64,000 nt of DNA, taken from the NCBI GenBank assembly GCA_903632075.3, contig CAHIKZ030003459.1:1-64000 (forward strand), written 5' to 3'. Shown here one piece after another: positions 47,027 to 59,618 of this stretch (within the stretch, counting starts at the first letter, position 1; the number at the start of each line of letters is the position of its first letter). Both the position numbers and the translations under genes were made by a program. This DNA is from Acanthosepion pharaonis (taxonomy: Eukaryota; Mollusca; Cephalopoda; Sepiida; Sepiidae). The notes under the pieces are model-generated. The model was not told the origin of the DNA, did not search any database, and saw nothing but the letters and a program-made list of their open reading frames with translations.

Positions 47027-48110
47027 GTGTCTTGCAGGGCTTTCTACGCCTACCAATTAATGGTACATGAGGGTGCATTCAATCATCTTCATCGAAGCCG
47101 GCAAATTTTCCATCGATTCATAGTAGACATGCCTGCTAAGATGGAATCCGAAAGACTCTTGAATCAGACCAAGTTGCGCTGCGACTCTTACATTCACCTC
47201 CGTGATGCTTTACGAAATGACGCTGATCCACGCAACATAGGCAAGATGTGCATACCACCTGCAACGTTCACAGGCAGTCCACTATACATTCACGCGAGGA
47301 CGCAAGACGCGATGACATACGTTCAGAAGTACGGCCGACCAGACCTATTCATATCTTTCACGTGTAACCCAAAATGGTACGCAATTGCTAAAGAACTTAT
47401 GCCAGGGCAATCGGCCTACCACCGTCCAGACCTCAATGAGCGCGTTTACCATCTGAAGTTGGGAAAGCTAATGGATGTGATTACAAAGGGACAGGTATTT
47501 GGGGCTGTTTGCTGTCGCATGCACACTATTGAGTGGCAGAAACGCGACAAGATTGAGGCCACAGAAATCGATCATCTTATTTCTGCTGAAATTCCTGATC
47601 CTTCGGCTGACCCTGAATTGTACGAAATAGTGACAACCAACATGATTCATGGTCCCTGCGGGTCGCATTACAATTACACCAGCTGTCACAACAGCGACGG
47701 CAAATGCACCCGGCAGTACCCACGAGATTTTGTGAGCGAAACCATTACAGGGAGCAATGATTATCCACTGTACCGGCGAAGGAGTCCCGCTGAGGGAGGA
47801 TTTACAGACGTGGTAAAGGGCCACCAAGTAGATAACAGGTGGGTAGTGCCATACTGTCCCCTGCTAACAAAAGCGTCCAATGCGCACATCAATGTCGAAT
47901 ATTGCCATTCAGTTCGCTCCATCAAGTATGTATGCAAGTACATCAACAAAGGGACTAATGCTGCAATGTTTGGTATTAGGCAGGAAGGTTCCGTAGACGA
48001 AATCCAGGACTTCCTTTCAGGTCGCGTCATTAGCAGCACAGAGGGTCCTTGGCACATATTCAGCTTCCCCATCCACGAACGCTTCCCAGCAATCGTCCAA
48101 TCTTGCTGTG
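47027..48110 (+). pseudogene. Helitron Rep domain lacking the HUH motif
   Basis: About 360 residues of the Helitron Rep. Conserved parts in order: GAFNHLHRSRQIFHRFIVD, RPDLFISFTCNPKW, HTIEWQKR, IPDPSADPELYEIV, MIHGPCG, CTRQYPRDF, and the two-tyrosine motif SIKYVCKYINKG (near 47920-47945). In active Helitrons HTIEWQKR is followed by the HUH metal-binding motif (a PHAH-like core) before DKIE; here R joins DKIE directly at about 47545, an in-frame loss of about a dozen residues. The nicking tyrosines remain but the metal ligands are gone, so nicking should be abolished. The frame shifts near 48100 into the next piece. Confidence 0.85.
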
Positions 48111-48760
48111 CACCTAGAAAACGACGAACTTCGTTATTTTTCTGTGGATACATCAATGGATGTGGCTGCGCGTGCCAAAGACACAACGCTTACAGCGTTC
48201 TTCAAATTTTGTCGACAGAACAATTTTGCTAGGACTCTACTGTACACACACGTGCCTTCATACTACGTGTGGACAAAAAAGAAAACCTGGTCTCGGCGGA
48301 AGTGCGGGGCCAACGTCGAGGGCTATCCAGGCGTCAAAAAAGACGCCAGACTCGGAAAGGTATTCAAGTTTCCCCCATCGCGACAGGAATGTTTTTACTT
48401 GCGACTCCTTTTGCACGAAGTTAGTGGTCCAACGTGCTACAATAACTTACGGACGGTTAATGGAGTTTTATGTGACACTTTTCATGAGGCCTGCCTCCTT
48501 CTTGGCCTTTTGGAAGATGACAGCCAGTGGGATTCCACAGTGGGTGAGGGAGCTCTTTTAAAAATGCCCTCTGCTTTGCGCCACCTCTTCACCACAATCT
48601 TACAAATGTGCGAACCCAGTGATCCCAAATCACTTTGGGATAAATACAAGGACATTTTGTCCGAAGACATACTCAGAGAAGCGCAACAATGGCTCTTACA
48701 TTCAACGATGAAATTTACAACAGGGCGCTTATAATCCTATTTGTTGAAATGGGGGGGGGA
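48108..48760 (+). pseudogene. Helitron region preceding helicase
   Basis: Reads VHLENDELRYF-type start, FARTLLYTHVPSYYVW, GYPGVKKDARLGKVF, RQECFYLRLLLHEV, GPTCYNNLRTVNGVLCDTF, EACLLLGLLEDDSQWD. These are the strongly conserved segments between Rep and the Pif1-type helicase of animal Helitrons. It continues, after a one-base shift near 48700, as FNDEIYNRALI. Residues are well preserved. Confidence 0.85.
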
Positions 48761-48764
48761 CGCT

Positions 48765-48882
48765 CGCCGCTATCGGGCTTCCAACGCCAGATCGTGTGGC
48801 TTCCTCCAGTCTCTCACCTGAGATTGTGCGGGAGACGTCCTACTCTGTGCTTCTCACACGGTCAACTTTACGTAGCCTGCTC
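48765..48882 (+). pseudogene. Helicase N-terminus joined to helicase C-terminus
   Basis: GLPTPDRVAS and EIVRETSYSV are the segment just before the Walker A part of the helicase. They are joined directly, in another frame, to CFSHGQLYVACS, the extreme C-terminal helicase motif. Everything between, including Walker A and B, is missing here. Confidence 0.7.
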
Positions 48883-49095
48883 TCCTCTAAGTGTACACCA
48901 GTGACAGACAGTGTTTGTCCTTGGGCCTTATTAATTGTCATAGCAAAACAGGGTGCGAATGGGAATGGGGATCTTCTGAAAGTGAAGGGTACATCGGCAT
49001 CTGATGGATACAAATGCATCCTTGGGATAAGCACTTGCTCCCCTTTACCGCATTACTGTGAAGCATTGAACTCATCGCCAACTAATGTATAGTTA
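48882..49095 (-). pseudogene. Inverted Helitron helicase C-terminal segment
   Basis: On the minus strand: IPRMHLYPSDADVPFTF and FAMTINKAQGQTLSVTGVHLEE, the helicase motif that normally precedes the CFSHGQLYVA motif. In an intact Helitron both would be on one strand, so this stretch is inverted relative to its neighbours. Confidence 0.75.
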
Positions 49096-49690
49096 CAAGC
49101 ATCAATTGTCTCACCTCACATCACCATACCATATGTACAGAAATGAATGACCCCGACCAGATTACGGGCTCTTTCAAAAATGCGTGCGAGACCCCTTCGT
49201 GCAGCAAAAAATCGATAAAAAGCTCCGGTTCGTCCCTCCAATCAGCTGTCAGTTTTTGACTTCTTTTCACGCCCAGGCTGCAATTAACTTCAAATGTCGA
49301 TTCAACTTCCGACATTTACGGCATCAATTCGTAACGGAGACAGATTTTCAATTTGGACTCAGGCTTTCAAAAAATTGGTAAATCGGCTGGTACTCCGGTA
49401 TTTAGGCGGATTACATTCTAAAATTTCGGGCGTTCTTTACAATTCAACCAGAAATTCCTACGCGGCCCAGTTAGAGGTGCCTTGCATAGAATGCCGTGTG
49501 ACACCGTCGTGACTCAAAAATCGATACAAACCTCTGTGTTGACCATGCCCTCAACAGTCCATTTCCCACTTCTTTCTCCCAGACTGCATCCCAGATTCGA
49601 TTTTTCAATTTACATCATTGTGTCATGCCGGAGCCCGATGTTTCATTTGGGACTCACACTTTGTAAAAAAAAACGATTAACTCACAGGTG

Positions 49691-50049
49691 ATATGGATTT
49701 TGGGTGTTTTAAGTTGAATGTCTCGCCTGCACTACGTGGCCCAGTATATTTAAGCTTTTCACCTCCTTTTTGTTAAACACATTTGAGCTCTTTTTATTTG
49801 AACTTAAAATCGGATTATGGTTTCCAAAATATCGGGTAACAAAAGAAGGGAAACAACCCCCCCCCCCAAGTAGTATGACCAATCTCAATATTTCAGGAAA
49901 CTGGGTTGGGTGTGTTAACATTGTTTTTTTTAATTCGGTTTTTCCAGTTACGAGTCCTTTTTTAAAGCTGATCGTTTTGTGTTCATTTTGTTTAGTTCTT
50001 TTTCGTAACAGATTTAATGTTTAGTATAGAGCTTAGAAAAAATTTGGAG
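49691..50049. other. No gene recognised
   Basis: Contains a C10 run near 49858 and AT-rich sequence; ORFs are short and without coding character. Confidence 0.35.
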
Positions 50050-50600
50050 CATTGTAGTGATTGTTGCCACGCCCACATTTTTCTCAACTGTGATTGGTCA
50101 AATAATATATACTAAATATCACAGGACAATTTACTGATCGCATTCACCACACTAAATTTTTCCTACCGTTAACTCACAAACATGCTTTTGTTATAAAATC
50201 ACGGATTGGTTAATTTTTCATCCAATACAGATATTTCTCGTGTTCTTTCAAAATTTATCCCGCGTTCGTGCTGGGAGCCACTGATATAAGTTCGGATTCA
50301 TTCCCAAATTAAACAGTAGAGTTGAAGACAGTAGAACTCAACTACTCACACGCGTCTACACAGATTATTCATTCTACTCACTCCGCACGCACACAAACAG
50401 ACACAGAACTTGAATATCATTCACCATCAGTTCTTTGTGAACAAGCCAAGTTGCAACAACTCTGTTAGTTACAAAACACACAACTGTACGATCTTCTGAA
50501 TACACATTCTATTTTAACACAGAACTCTGAACATTATATTCAGAAAACTTGCTTATTTAAATATCACCATATTCAACTAACTACTTTTTTCTCCTTATTC
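50050..50600 (+). promoter_or_regulatory. LTR- or promoter-like block, homologous to 60660-61010
   Basis: Starts TGTAGTGATTGTTGCCAC, then has GTGATTGGTCAAATAATATA, a ...CACAGGACAATTT word, TCACGGATTGGTTAATTT with a second CCAAT, and GATATAAG as a TATA-like box at about 50284. Each word has a counterpart in the same order on the minus strand at 60.66-61.01 kb. CAGTAGAACTCAACTAC follows the TATA as at the other locus. No coding sequence follows. Confidence 0.5.
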
Positions 50601-51954
50601 ACACATTACAAAAATTACCTTGTATTTGTTGTTGATTTTAATACATATATTATTGTTGAAAAACAAATCGGTTTTCCATTGTTTTTCCTTGATTTAAAAA
50701 AATGTATAAATGTTAAATGCTCTTCAACACGCAGCCACATTAATCTTTTCAACAAAACACCATTTACATTGGTAACCCCAACACTTAGGAAAGCAGCATT
50801 TACAGCATAATGAGGAAAATGGGCTGAGAGAATTTTACACTCACTCCCATTTTTCAAGACATATTAAGGACAAGGGGGACAGATGAAAATAGCAAATCTG
50901 CTTAATGTGTTTGTGTATTTTGTTGGCAGTTGTTTTAAGTATAAAGAAAAAGAAAATTTCAACATTAATTTTATAGAACCATTTTGGTCCACTATCTTCT
51001 GTTATCTTTAAACCAATGTCCTACTTCCATCTTCGAGAATTTCATTTTGCAAAAATTCCTGGGAAATGAACCTTTTTCATTCCAATGCAGTTTTGTAAAG
51101 ACTAGAATGTATGGTAATAACTGGAATATATAGTAGCATCAACTGAATACAGATGTGTGAAAATTTCCCAATTAAGGTATAACATTTTTATTCCTCATCT
51201 CAAGAGAAACAAGTAATCCAGCATATGGATCTTACCTACTTCTAGATGGATGCTTTTTGTTGATTGCTAAGTTCAAATGTTTTAATTTCAAATAATTCAT
51301 TTGGTTTTTCAGAAAAAGCCATAGTAGAAGACTCTTTTCCAATCCTTTCAAATACACAGCATCACTTTTGACTGAAAATCTTTTGCTATCTTTGCAGTTG
51401 TTATGTTTGCATACTCAGGATCATCTCTTGCATTTCTTATTATTGTCAGAATTCATTTTCTCTCTCAATCCTTTTTTTTCTTTTAGGAAATAAAAATTGT
51501 GCATAAAATATGATTCAGCAGTTTTTGCTTTCTCTCTCACGTGTGGCAGCCATAAATGAAAGCAATGATCTTCATTTCTTCATTTGGATATTTTGAATAT
51601 GTTTGTGGTCTTTTACATTATATAATTGTTTATTCTCTAGTAATTTGATTTGTATTAGCCTAAATTGGTCTATAAGATTGTGGGTCATTATTCACTAAGA
51701 AATCTCCAGAATAGAACCATTTAATTAAAAAAAAAAATCCTATCTTTTCAGGATTTAGGTGAACATGGCTCTCTACAGACATTCTTGTTATCTGAATTGC
51801 CATGACTTCCTGGGAAAGACAGTGGAGTGCTTTCTTTTTAGCTCCTCATGGTTTGGGATTGAGACTGGCTGTCACTTTAGGTCTACACTTCTTTTTAATC
51901 CATAGCTACAGGGGAAGATAGATTCATGCCTTTCACAAGGGAATTAATACAAAT
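50601..51954. other. AT-rich, nothing recognised
   Basis: No convincing ORF, repeat array or element. Confidence 0.35.
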
Positions 51955-52330
51955 TTCACGGTGAAGTAATGGATAGCGGATTGGATTGAGGAATCGGAGA
52001 GCCGAGTTCGAATTCCAGTCGAATCCATTACATTCACTTACGTGCTAACACACTTGGGAAAGGTGTGAATCCTCTTTCTTCTCCCTCCAGCTATGGGTAA
52101 ATAGCAGGACAGACTGGATTCTATAGCCTTGGATGGCAACTGGTCTAGGAGAAGGAAAACTCTGAATTCAAATCTGAGCCTTGGTTGGCAATCCATTTAG
52201 TGTTGGTGTCACGATAAAAACACCCTTGATAGCCCTAGTGAAGCATCAAGAATTCAGCTATTTGACAAAATTATGAACTACACCAATCAAAGTATTAGTG
52301 AGTTCAATCTCGGCTGAGGCCGCAAGATGA
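51955..52330 (+). mobile_element. tRNA-derived SINE
   Basis: A tRNA-like head (GTAATGGATAGCGGATTGG) with a near-perfect B box GAGTTCGAATTCC (52004-52016) is followed by a body with CTCCCTCCAGCTATGGGTAA and GGATGGCAACTGGTC and ends near ATAAAAAC/CCTTGATAGCCC. The ATGGATAGCG...TTGGA pattern is tRNA-Arg-like. Boundaries are approximate; no A-tail is obvious. Confidence 0.6.
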
Positions 52331-52955
52331 GAATGCAAAAAAGAACACAAGACTAGGGAGGACCTTGAACTCCATGATGATAGACATTATAACAATTATA
52401 CATTCTCACCTTTCATAAAATATAGCAAAAATGTTCCAGTGTTTCAAAAATCAACAAAACATATCCTAGTTTTGACAATCAATGTACTCTGATATAACAG
52501 CTATCACAAAATGATCTTTTTAATGAAATTACTTGATTGAACACTACTAAGGACATCCAAGAAAAAAAAACTTTTTAGGCTGCCCAATCTCTATCTTAAT
52601 TTCAAAATATCAACTTTTGAAATGTGCCAAATATGGCAAAGGGTTTGTTGCAGCTCACATGCAAAAAAGAATGCATAGTTGGCTACTCTTGTTGATAAAA
52701 ACCATTTTCTGAGTGGTGAATCAAAATCGCCAGATTATCATTCAGACATAAAACATTTAATGATTTAAGAACTTTGCAAATTATAACCAAAATTTTGTTT
52801 CAGCACCAAATTTGTATGTTTGCTTTTTGAAATCAGAAAAAATGAATTATTGTTCATCTGGAATTAAGACAAGATTTACTAACAAAATAGAGCTGTTTTT
52901 ATTAAAAAAAAAAAAAAAGAAGTCTAATATTCAAATGATTTATTTGTCATATTCA
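52331..52955. other. AT-rich, nothing recognised
   Basis: No ORF of coding quality and no repeat family. Confidence 0.35.
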
Positions 52956-52959
52956 TGCT

Positions 52960-53345
52960 TTCATCATTTTATTGATGGCTGATTTCAATTCAAAAATTTG
53001 TACGTTTTTTTGTTTTTTTTACATATTAATATCTCATTTCATTTGAAAATATATATATTTTGGATATTTTCATATGAATGATTTCAATTGAAAATACATC
53101 ATCGTTATTTTATATATTCATAGGTGTTTTCAATTCAAAAATAGTTACGTTTTGGTCTTTTTACATAATTCATTTCAACTGAAAATATGTACATTTTGGT
53201 TATTTTTATATGAGTAACGATTGAAAACATATGTTCTCCTTATTTTATTTATTTATAACTAATTTCAAGTAAAAATTTGTAGATTTGGTGTATTTACATA
53301 TTATTATCTCATTTGAAAATGTGTACATTTTAGTTATTTTTATAT
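52960..53345 (+). repeat. 45-bp satellite with three-monomer higher-order repeat, left part
   Basis: Eight monomers of about 45 bases in the order A-B-C-A-B-C-A-B. A types carry TTCAAAAAT...TACGTTTT, B types ATGTACATTTTGGTTATTTT, C types AATACATCATCGTTATTTTA. The array breaks after the third B at 53345 and resumes with C at 61012. Confidence 0.8.
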
Positions 53346-53751
53346 GTATGTGTAGTGGTTCTGTAAGAATTGTTGGCTAGGGTCACCGTGAATATAATCA
53401 AGAAGGAAAGATGTGTTCTTGTAAAACAACACCTCACATGAATAATGCACAAAATACACGAGAGAAAAATAATCAAGCTCAGTGAACATTAATAAAATAT
53501 TATATTAACAATGATATACAAATTTCAACAATAAGTATAAAGAAAGTTGCTTCCCTTTTTCCGTAATAAAAAGGGTAAGTTTAGCTAATTAATGTTGAGT
53601 ACAATGTTGAATGTTATTTAACTACAAAGTTCAATCAAGGTCTTAGCTAAATAAAGAATAATTTCCACAGTCTGTTATGAGTGTGGAAAGATGTAATGTT
53701 CACGAGTGATATCAATAGAAATTAGTTAGAATATTTATTGTCGTAAATACA

Positions 53752-54381
53752 ACAAATGCGGCACAAGGCCAAAAGGGGGTTGGGGGAAAAGGATGGTCAT
53801 CACTTGTCTTAATATAAAACTTAGCAAGCCACAACCACTGACCCTATCATACTAAACAATATTCCTATCACCAAAACAACACATTTATCCATACCTTTCA
53901 TACCACATCCACAAACATACCTCTTCGTCTCGAAAATCCTAAATAGTCCCCTTATGTACAAATATTGTTCGTGGGGGGGGAGAGGCATAAAAACAACAAT
54001 TTTTAAAAGATCCCCAATGAATATATACAATATGACATAAAATATTTACAAGAAACTAAACAAAAAGGGAGTTAGTAATAAAAACCCACAAACCTTAAAT
54101 GTGGCAGAAATATCAGTTAACCGGACGAAATCGATGCGGGACTAAGAAAATAAAGAGAACACTCATTCCTCCAAAGCATTCACACAGGCACACACACATT
54201 CATACACAACAACAAATACGAAAAACACACACGTGAAACGAAAGGCGCCCCGCATCCACCACCCTAGCTAAGTTTACCGAAAAAGGAAATAAAAACTAAG
54301 AAAACAACTACAAAAACCTAAACTAGCCTACTTTTGGGAAGGGTTGCCCAAGTTCAACCCAGGAAAACAATATCCTGATGC
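53752..54381 (-). other. Tx1-like LINE 3' UTR
   Basis: Aligns with 16286-16836 over most of its length (ACAAATGCGGCACAAGG, AAAACAACACATTT and CGAAAGGCGCCC words), which defines the family 3' end. It contains a CT/GA-rich stretch and ends TTTGTGCCGCATTTGT-like without poly(A). Confidence 0.7.
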
Positions 54382-57300
54382 CTAACCGGCATCAAAATGC
54401 CACTCCAAGTCAGCCCCTTTTAATCGACACAAGCGCGCAAGATTCACCCACCTTTTGCCAAATTCTGATGAGGGGAGCCGCCGCCTTTCCGTCCTAATCT
54501 TGACTTTAAGCTGATGCTTAAAGTACAAGATCAGTTGGGAAGAGGTGAACTTCTCGCCATTATAGAATTCCTTCTGACGCGTCGTCCAAATCACGACTCT
54601 CATAACCCCTAGTAAGCAACAGAACACATAGTGTTCAGCCTTCGTCAATTGCGGCACCACATTGCTACAAACAGAACTGGCTTCAAGGACAAAAAACTTT
54701 CCCTGCAACATGCGAACCATGAGGCCTTCAACAAACTTGCACAACGTCTTGCACTGAAAAGAGGCGTGACCAATGGTTTCGACTTCCCCAGTACAGCGAC
54801 GACAGTTTGGATATTTCTCCAAGCCTGCTGAACAAAGTCTCTTGGCGACTCAGAGGGCCCCACGAATCACCAGCCAGGTGAGTGATGCCTCATCGTTATT
54901 GAGGCATTTCAACCCAGGCGCCCAAGGCCATATCGAGCGAGCCTCCTGCTTCGTAAGACCGAGCTCGCCAATCAGATCATCTTGAACGGCCTCCCTAACT
55001 AACAGTCGATACGAGACAACGCCTGGGCGTTGGAGAGGCCATCCGACGCCCGTAAGAGGAGTTTCAGAGCACGACGACATTCGCGTTAGAAGGAGCACTC
55101 GGCTCGGGGTGTACGACCGGACTCCTCCTCGCACGAGTGCACACTTCTCAGGGACGGGAAATGTTTACGGACGTCCTCTTTCCAGAAGGCACGCACCTCA
55201 TTCGATCCGTGACACATTCGGTCTAGAAAGATAATGCGAAGCATATGTTGACGAATCTCAATGCTAGGCATACACAGACCGCCCTCAGAGGGATGAAGGC
55301 AACAGATCTCGCGAGATACCATAGGGGCATTGTCTCTCCACAAGAAAGAGAACAAGGTCCGAACTAATAATATTTGTTTGGCATACGGGAGTGGAAGTAC
55401 AGAGAGTCGGTACAGGAGAATCGGATAGATGTGTGAAACACATACTTTCGCACTTCCCTTCAGGGAAAGTCTCCTCCGAGACCACAGATTAACCGCGATC
55501 TCGGCCTTCCCTTGTACCTCCGACCAGTTATTTCCAACTGGAGATCAGGACCGAACCAGACGCCGAGTATCTTGATCGGCCCATCCGTCCAGAGGAAAGG
55601 TCCGGGAAGAGAAACTCCCTTCCACGCACCCAACCGCAAGCCAACAGACTTATCGCGGTTGATCTTGGCCCCTGTCACCATCTCATACCCACTGACCTCT
55701 TTGCTGACTTCGTCAATCTCAGCTCTGCTCGACACAAGAACCGAAACGTCGTCAGCATAGGTAGAATACATGGCTGGGGTGGTAGCCCCAGGCAGGGCAA
55801 TTCCGCGCAGGACCGGATTCGCCTTTAACTTGCGAAGGAAAGGTTCCAGCGCAAGAACGTAAAGCAAAGGCGAGAGTGGACAACCTTGACGAATGGAGCG
55901 AGACAATACGAAAGGCTTTAATCTTACCCCATTCACCTCCACCAGCGCACCGTGGGTCGCATACAAAAGTCGGATCCAAGAGCGAAAGTCGGCTCCGAAA
56001 CCGGCCGCCGAAAGGACAGCCTCCAGAAAACGATGGTCAACCCTATCGGAGGCCTTGGACTGATCTAAATTGATCAGCGCGGCTTCACTGTCGATTTTTT
56101 CTAAGATCAAGCGTACCATATGAAGGTTATCCTGAATAGTCCTGCCCTTCACAGCACAAGTCTTTTCGGGGCCAATCAGACTAGACAGGACAAGCTGCAA
56201 ACGGTTGGCTAAGATCTTCGCCAAAATCTTTAACTCAGTGTTTAACATGGTTAAAGGGCGAAAGTTCCCTAACCCATTCCCACCGTTCTTGTCCTTACGC
56301 AGCAAATTGATCACACCCCTGGTGAAGCGTTGAGGTATAGACCCCTGCTTCATCCAGTTGTTGAAAATCTGTTCCAGCAAAGGAACAAAAACGGGCGACA
56401 GCCTCAAGTAAACTTCGTAGGGAAGACCATCCAGTCCCGGAGATTTATCCAGGCCAACCTGCTTCAGCGCATCCCAGATTTGCGACTCTGTAACGGGGCC
56501 CTCGCACCTAGCCGCTTCAGCTGCCTCGAGGCAGGGAAAGTCGGCTAAATAGGCGTCGAACTGAGAAGATCTCAGACCGGGCTCCCTGGTGAAAAGATCC
56601 TGAAAGTAATCCCGAAAGACCTCGCATATGCCCGCGTTTGTAGTCACGGTCCGCTTATCCGGCAATGTGACGCACGCTATATGTCGCCTAGCCGCGTTCC
56701 GATTCTCCTCTGCACGCAGTTCAGCGGCCATATTCGTCGTCTCAGAAGACATTCTTTTTAACCTAGCCCTAACTACCAGAGCTTGATCCTTCTTGATAAG
56801 CAAGGAGGACAACCCTGCCTTAGCTAAGGCTATTTCCCCACTAACACGGGATTTCACTGCCCGGTCAACTTTATTTCCTAAAGCCGTTTGCGCCGCTAAT
56901 CTATCTAGATTGAGTCGACGACTAAAATCGGCAGCAAACGTTCTAATTTTAGATTTTAATTTATCCCACCAGGCGTTTCCCACAACCGCCCCCGTCAATT
57001 CTTTTGTATCATTAGTAACAGCTGGTCCCGGAAACCCTGCTCACTAAATAATGAACAGTTAAATTTCCAGCCAATCTAACCTTAGGCTTATCTAAGTTTA
57101 CACGGACCCGGACCCGGACAAGCCTATGATCCGTATAAACTATGTAATGGAAGCTTGGACACCCTAAGAGCCCTACATCGACTCTCCTAACTAGGACTCG
57201 ATCGAGGTAGCTCGCAAGCATCCCAGGAGCCGAGTTGTCACTATTTGTCTAAGTCCATGCTACCTCCCGAGGGTGTTCATTCCGGTTCTTATCGACAAGA

Positions 57301-57806
57301 TCAAACTCATCGATTAAGTCCCGAAATGGTTTCACGTCCGGGTTGTTAGTACCTTGTTTTTGCCCTATACGATGTATATCGGGGACAAGGACGGCATTCC
57401 AATCCCCCGCTAAAACTACCCGACGAGATGTCGTCAAGTACGGCGCGATCTGCCGAAACAAAGCAGGCCGCTCGGCATGGTTATTGGGCGCATAAACCCC
57501 AATGAGACGTAGAATGGTTTATAGAATCCTTTATGGTAACATCCAGCACGCAAAGTCTGCCCGCCGGATCCGCGAAGACAAGGGTACATGCAGCCTTCAA
57601 AGACCTGCTCACTAGCCAAGAGATACCCCTCGAACGACCATCAAAACATGCTGAATAAAGGGCGAACCCCCTAGACAGTATGAAAACCGGGTCTCTTGCA
57701 CACAGCATACATTCACCCCGATGCGCTGAAGGTCACGAGAGAGCCTCGCCCTGCGAGACTCGGACCTCAGGCCCCGGACATTTAGACAAGCTAACCAGAG
57801 AGCCAT
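54382..57806 (-). pseudogene. Tx1-like LINE ORF2: endonuclease and reverse transcriptase
   Basis: ORF2 starts at ATG 57806 with an APE-type endonuclease (LACLNVRGLRSESRR, CCVQETRF, VVLAGDWNAVL, and TDHRLVRV for the last His). A TAG near 57250 interrupts the endonuclease in a WT-stop-TN context. 55460-56998 is one long open frame with RT motifs: SPGLDGLPYEVY, NFRPLTMLN, AALINLDQSKASDRVDH (F to S beside motif A), SIRQGCPLSPL, and YADD at 55748-55759. The C-terminus follows in two more frames to 54382, with QLKVKIRTERRRL at the end. The enzyme nicks DNA and copies its own RNA. RT catalytic residues are intact; one nonsense and several shifts disable it. Confidence 0.85.
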
Positions 57807-57894
57807 AGTGAAGACCGGTTAGGATTGTAATACTGGTTTGAACATGGCCGGAGTCAGGATACCAACAGCTTCTCCCATAGAGCCATGGCCCATC

Positions 57895-59618
57895 TCAGTC
57901 GATGGAACCGTCTTGGGAGATTCCGCCGATATCCCAGGGGAATGTTAGTTTCAGGGCTCTATACAGGGAGGGATGAACTAAAGCGGGGACCCTCCCTGCA
58001 CAAAGATTTGACAGCTGCTTTAATTGCTTGTTCTGTACAATGGCTATTGGCAAGGCCATTTTGTAAGAACTAATGGCCTCGTCTATCATTGTCCAAATTT
58101 GCTTGGCGCCAGGTCCTGTTCTTACAACAGTTAGAACCCTTTGGGCGAGCGGGAAATTTTGGGGAACTTCTACATCCAAATCAGCGTATTGCCTAATGGA
58201 TAGAAGGTATTTCAGGTCTTTTATTCTATTCCTATAGTCACGGGCTCTCTCTGCCTGAGCTGTAGAAATTTTACAGACATCTTCACCCGTGTTGAAAATA
58301 TGTTTTTTTTTTTCTTTTCATTTTGCGCTTGAGTGGGCCTTCTCTCCCGTTTGGAAACGGGAGGAGGCATTTCTGTTTTTTTGACGGGGGAAGGACTGGG
58401 AGTATGCAGAGGAGTATAGGGTGATCTTTTTTTAACAGGGGAAGGGCTGGGAGTGTGAAGGGGAGTGTAAAAAGATCTATGTTTATAGGCACTGGGACCT
58501 CTACTGAGAGGACAGGCTTTTGACGGTGTAGATGGAGGGGATGGTTTGTTTTTGGGAGAGGACGTGGAAGGAGTAGGATTTGAGTGCTGAGATTTTGACT
58601 GGTTGTCTAATTTCTTTTTCAGCTCTTTTATTTTTTCGGTTTTTTCATATCCTGGGTCATATTTTTTCTGTTTCTCTTTGAATTGTAGTTGAGAGGCCGG
58701 AGCATCGCCCTTAACGTTGTCAGAGGGAGTGGGGCTGTACGTGCCTTTTGTCCTTGGGGGGCTGAGGACCCGCTGTCTGGCGCTTCCCTCTGGCCTTACC
58801 AGCCACCAGCCATTCCTCCTCCCCCTTCTCCACAATTTCACTAGCAGCGGGCGAAGGCTCTTTGGGGAATGTGGTCTTTGATGGAATACCAACCGGAGGA
58901 TTAACCGACCCGGTCCCGGAAGCTGGTACGCCCATTACAGGCGAGGCGGAAATTGGAGACGCGGTCAGAGGGGGATTTTGGTCAACAGAGGCCTTCTTCT
59001 CTGGGCAGGAGGAGGAAAGGTTACCAGTCTCTCTACACCTCCAGCATACCGGTCTTCGGCCAGTTACAATGACCGGTAATTTCAAGCTCCCGACATCCAG
59101 ACAGTTGGGGATGGAGCGGAAGGCTTTCTCGTCCAACATAAGCTCCACCCCCCCGTTCAGGTTATCACAGGAGGCGCCCAGAATTTCGCCATACTGGGAC
59201 ATTAAAGCGGCGAGGAGGGACCTCATATACTGCCATACTGGTCCTTCTGCGGCCTTCATACTCCGTTCTAAGGATTAAATCTTTAGTGATCAGCTCACGG
59301 CTCGCCGTGGGTAGCAGTACGTCCCACATGAAAAAATTGGCTCCCTTAACAATTCTAAGGGGTTTAAACCCCAGGGACTCTAGTGTCTTCGACACTATGT
59401 TTTTCGTCGAACGACAAATTTTGTGCGAACGCTTATCGACGACGAAAACTGACACAATTCTTTTTTCAATCTTCTTCAATTCTTGGGGGTCTTCCAAAAG
59501 TCCACCTTTCACGACAAGGTGAGCGTAACTCTTTGCACGCTCCAAGAAATCCGCTAGATTGATAATGCATTTCGGTGGGGACGACCAACAAGAGGGCGAT
59601 TCTTTTCTTGAGAGCCAT
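57895..59618 (-). pseudogene. Tx1-like LINE ORF1 (Gag-like RNA-binding protein)
   Basis: Probable start ATG at 59618, with the frame shifted before the long open part at 59545. Parts in order: an N-terminal RNA-binding-like region (LADFLERAKSYAHLVVKGG, RIVKGANFFMWDVLLP), a zinc knuckle CWRCRETGNLSSSC where the expected His is Asn, a Pro/Ser-rich linker with two imperfect copies of YTPLHTPSPSPVKK, and a C-terminal region (PQNFPLAQRVLTVVRTG, HPSLYRALKLTFPWDIGGI). The last part also occurs in the fragment at 14757. At least three frame changes. ORF1 coats LINE RNA. Confidence 0.75.

Larger units (their letters stand above)
45874..49690 (+). mobile_element. Degenerate Helitron
   Basis: Holds a RepHel-type Rep domain (47027-48110), a region preceding the helicase (48108-48734) and rearranged Pif1-type helicase scraps (48735-49095). 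The A|TC at the edge of the TA microsatellite (45873-45875) fits a Helitron 5' end, since they insert between A and T and start TC. Flanks at 45890-46620 and 49110-49690 share CCCAGGC-GCATC and AAAAATCGATA-type words. A 3' hairpin plus CTRR end was not found. Confidence 0.7.
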
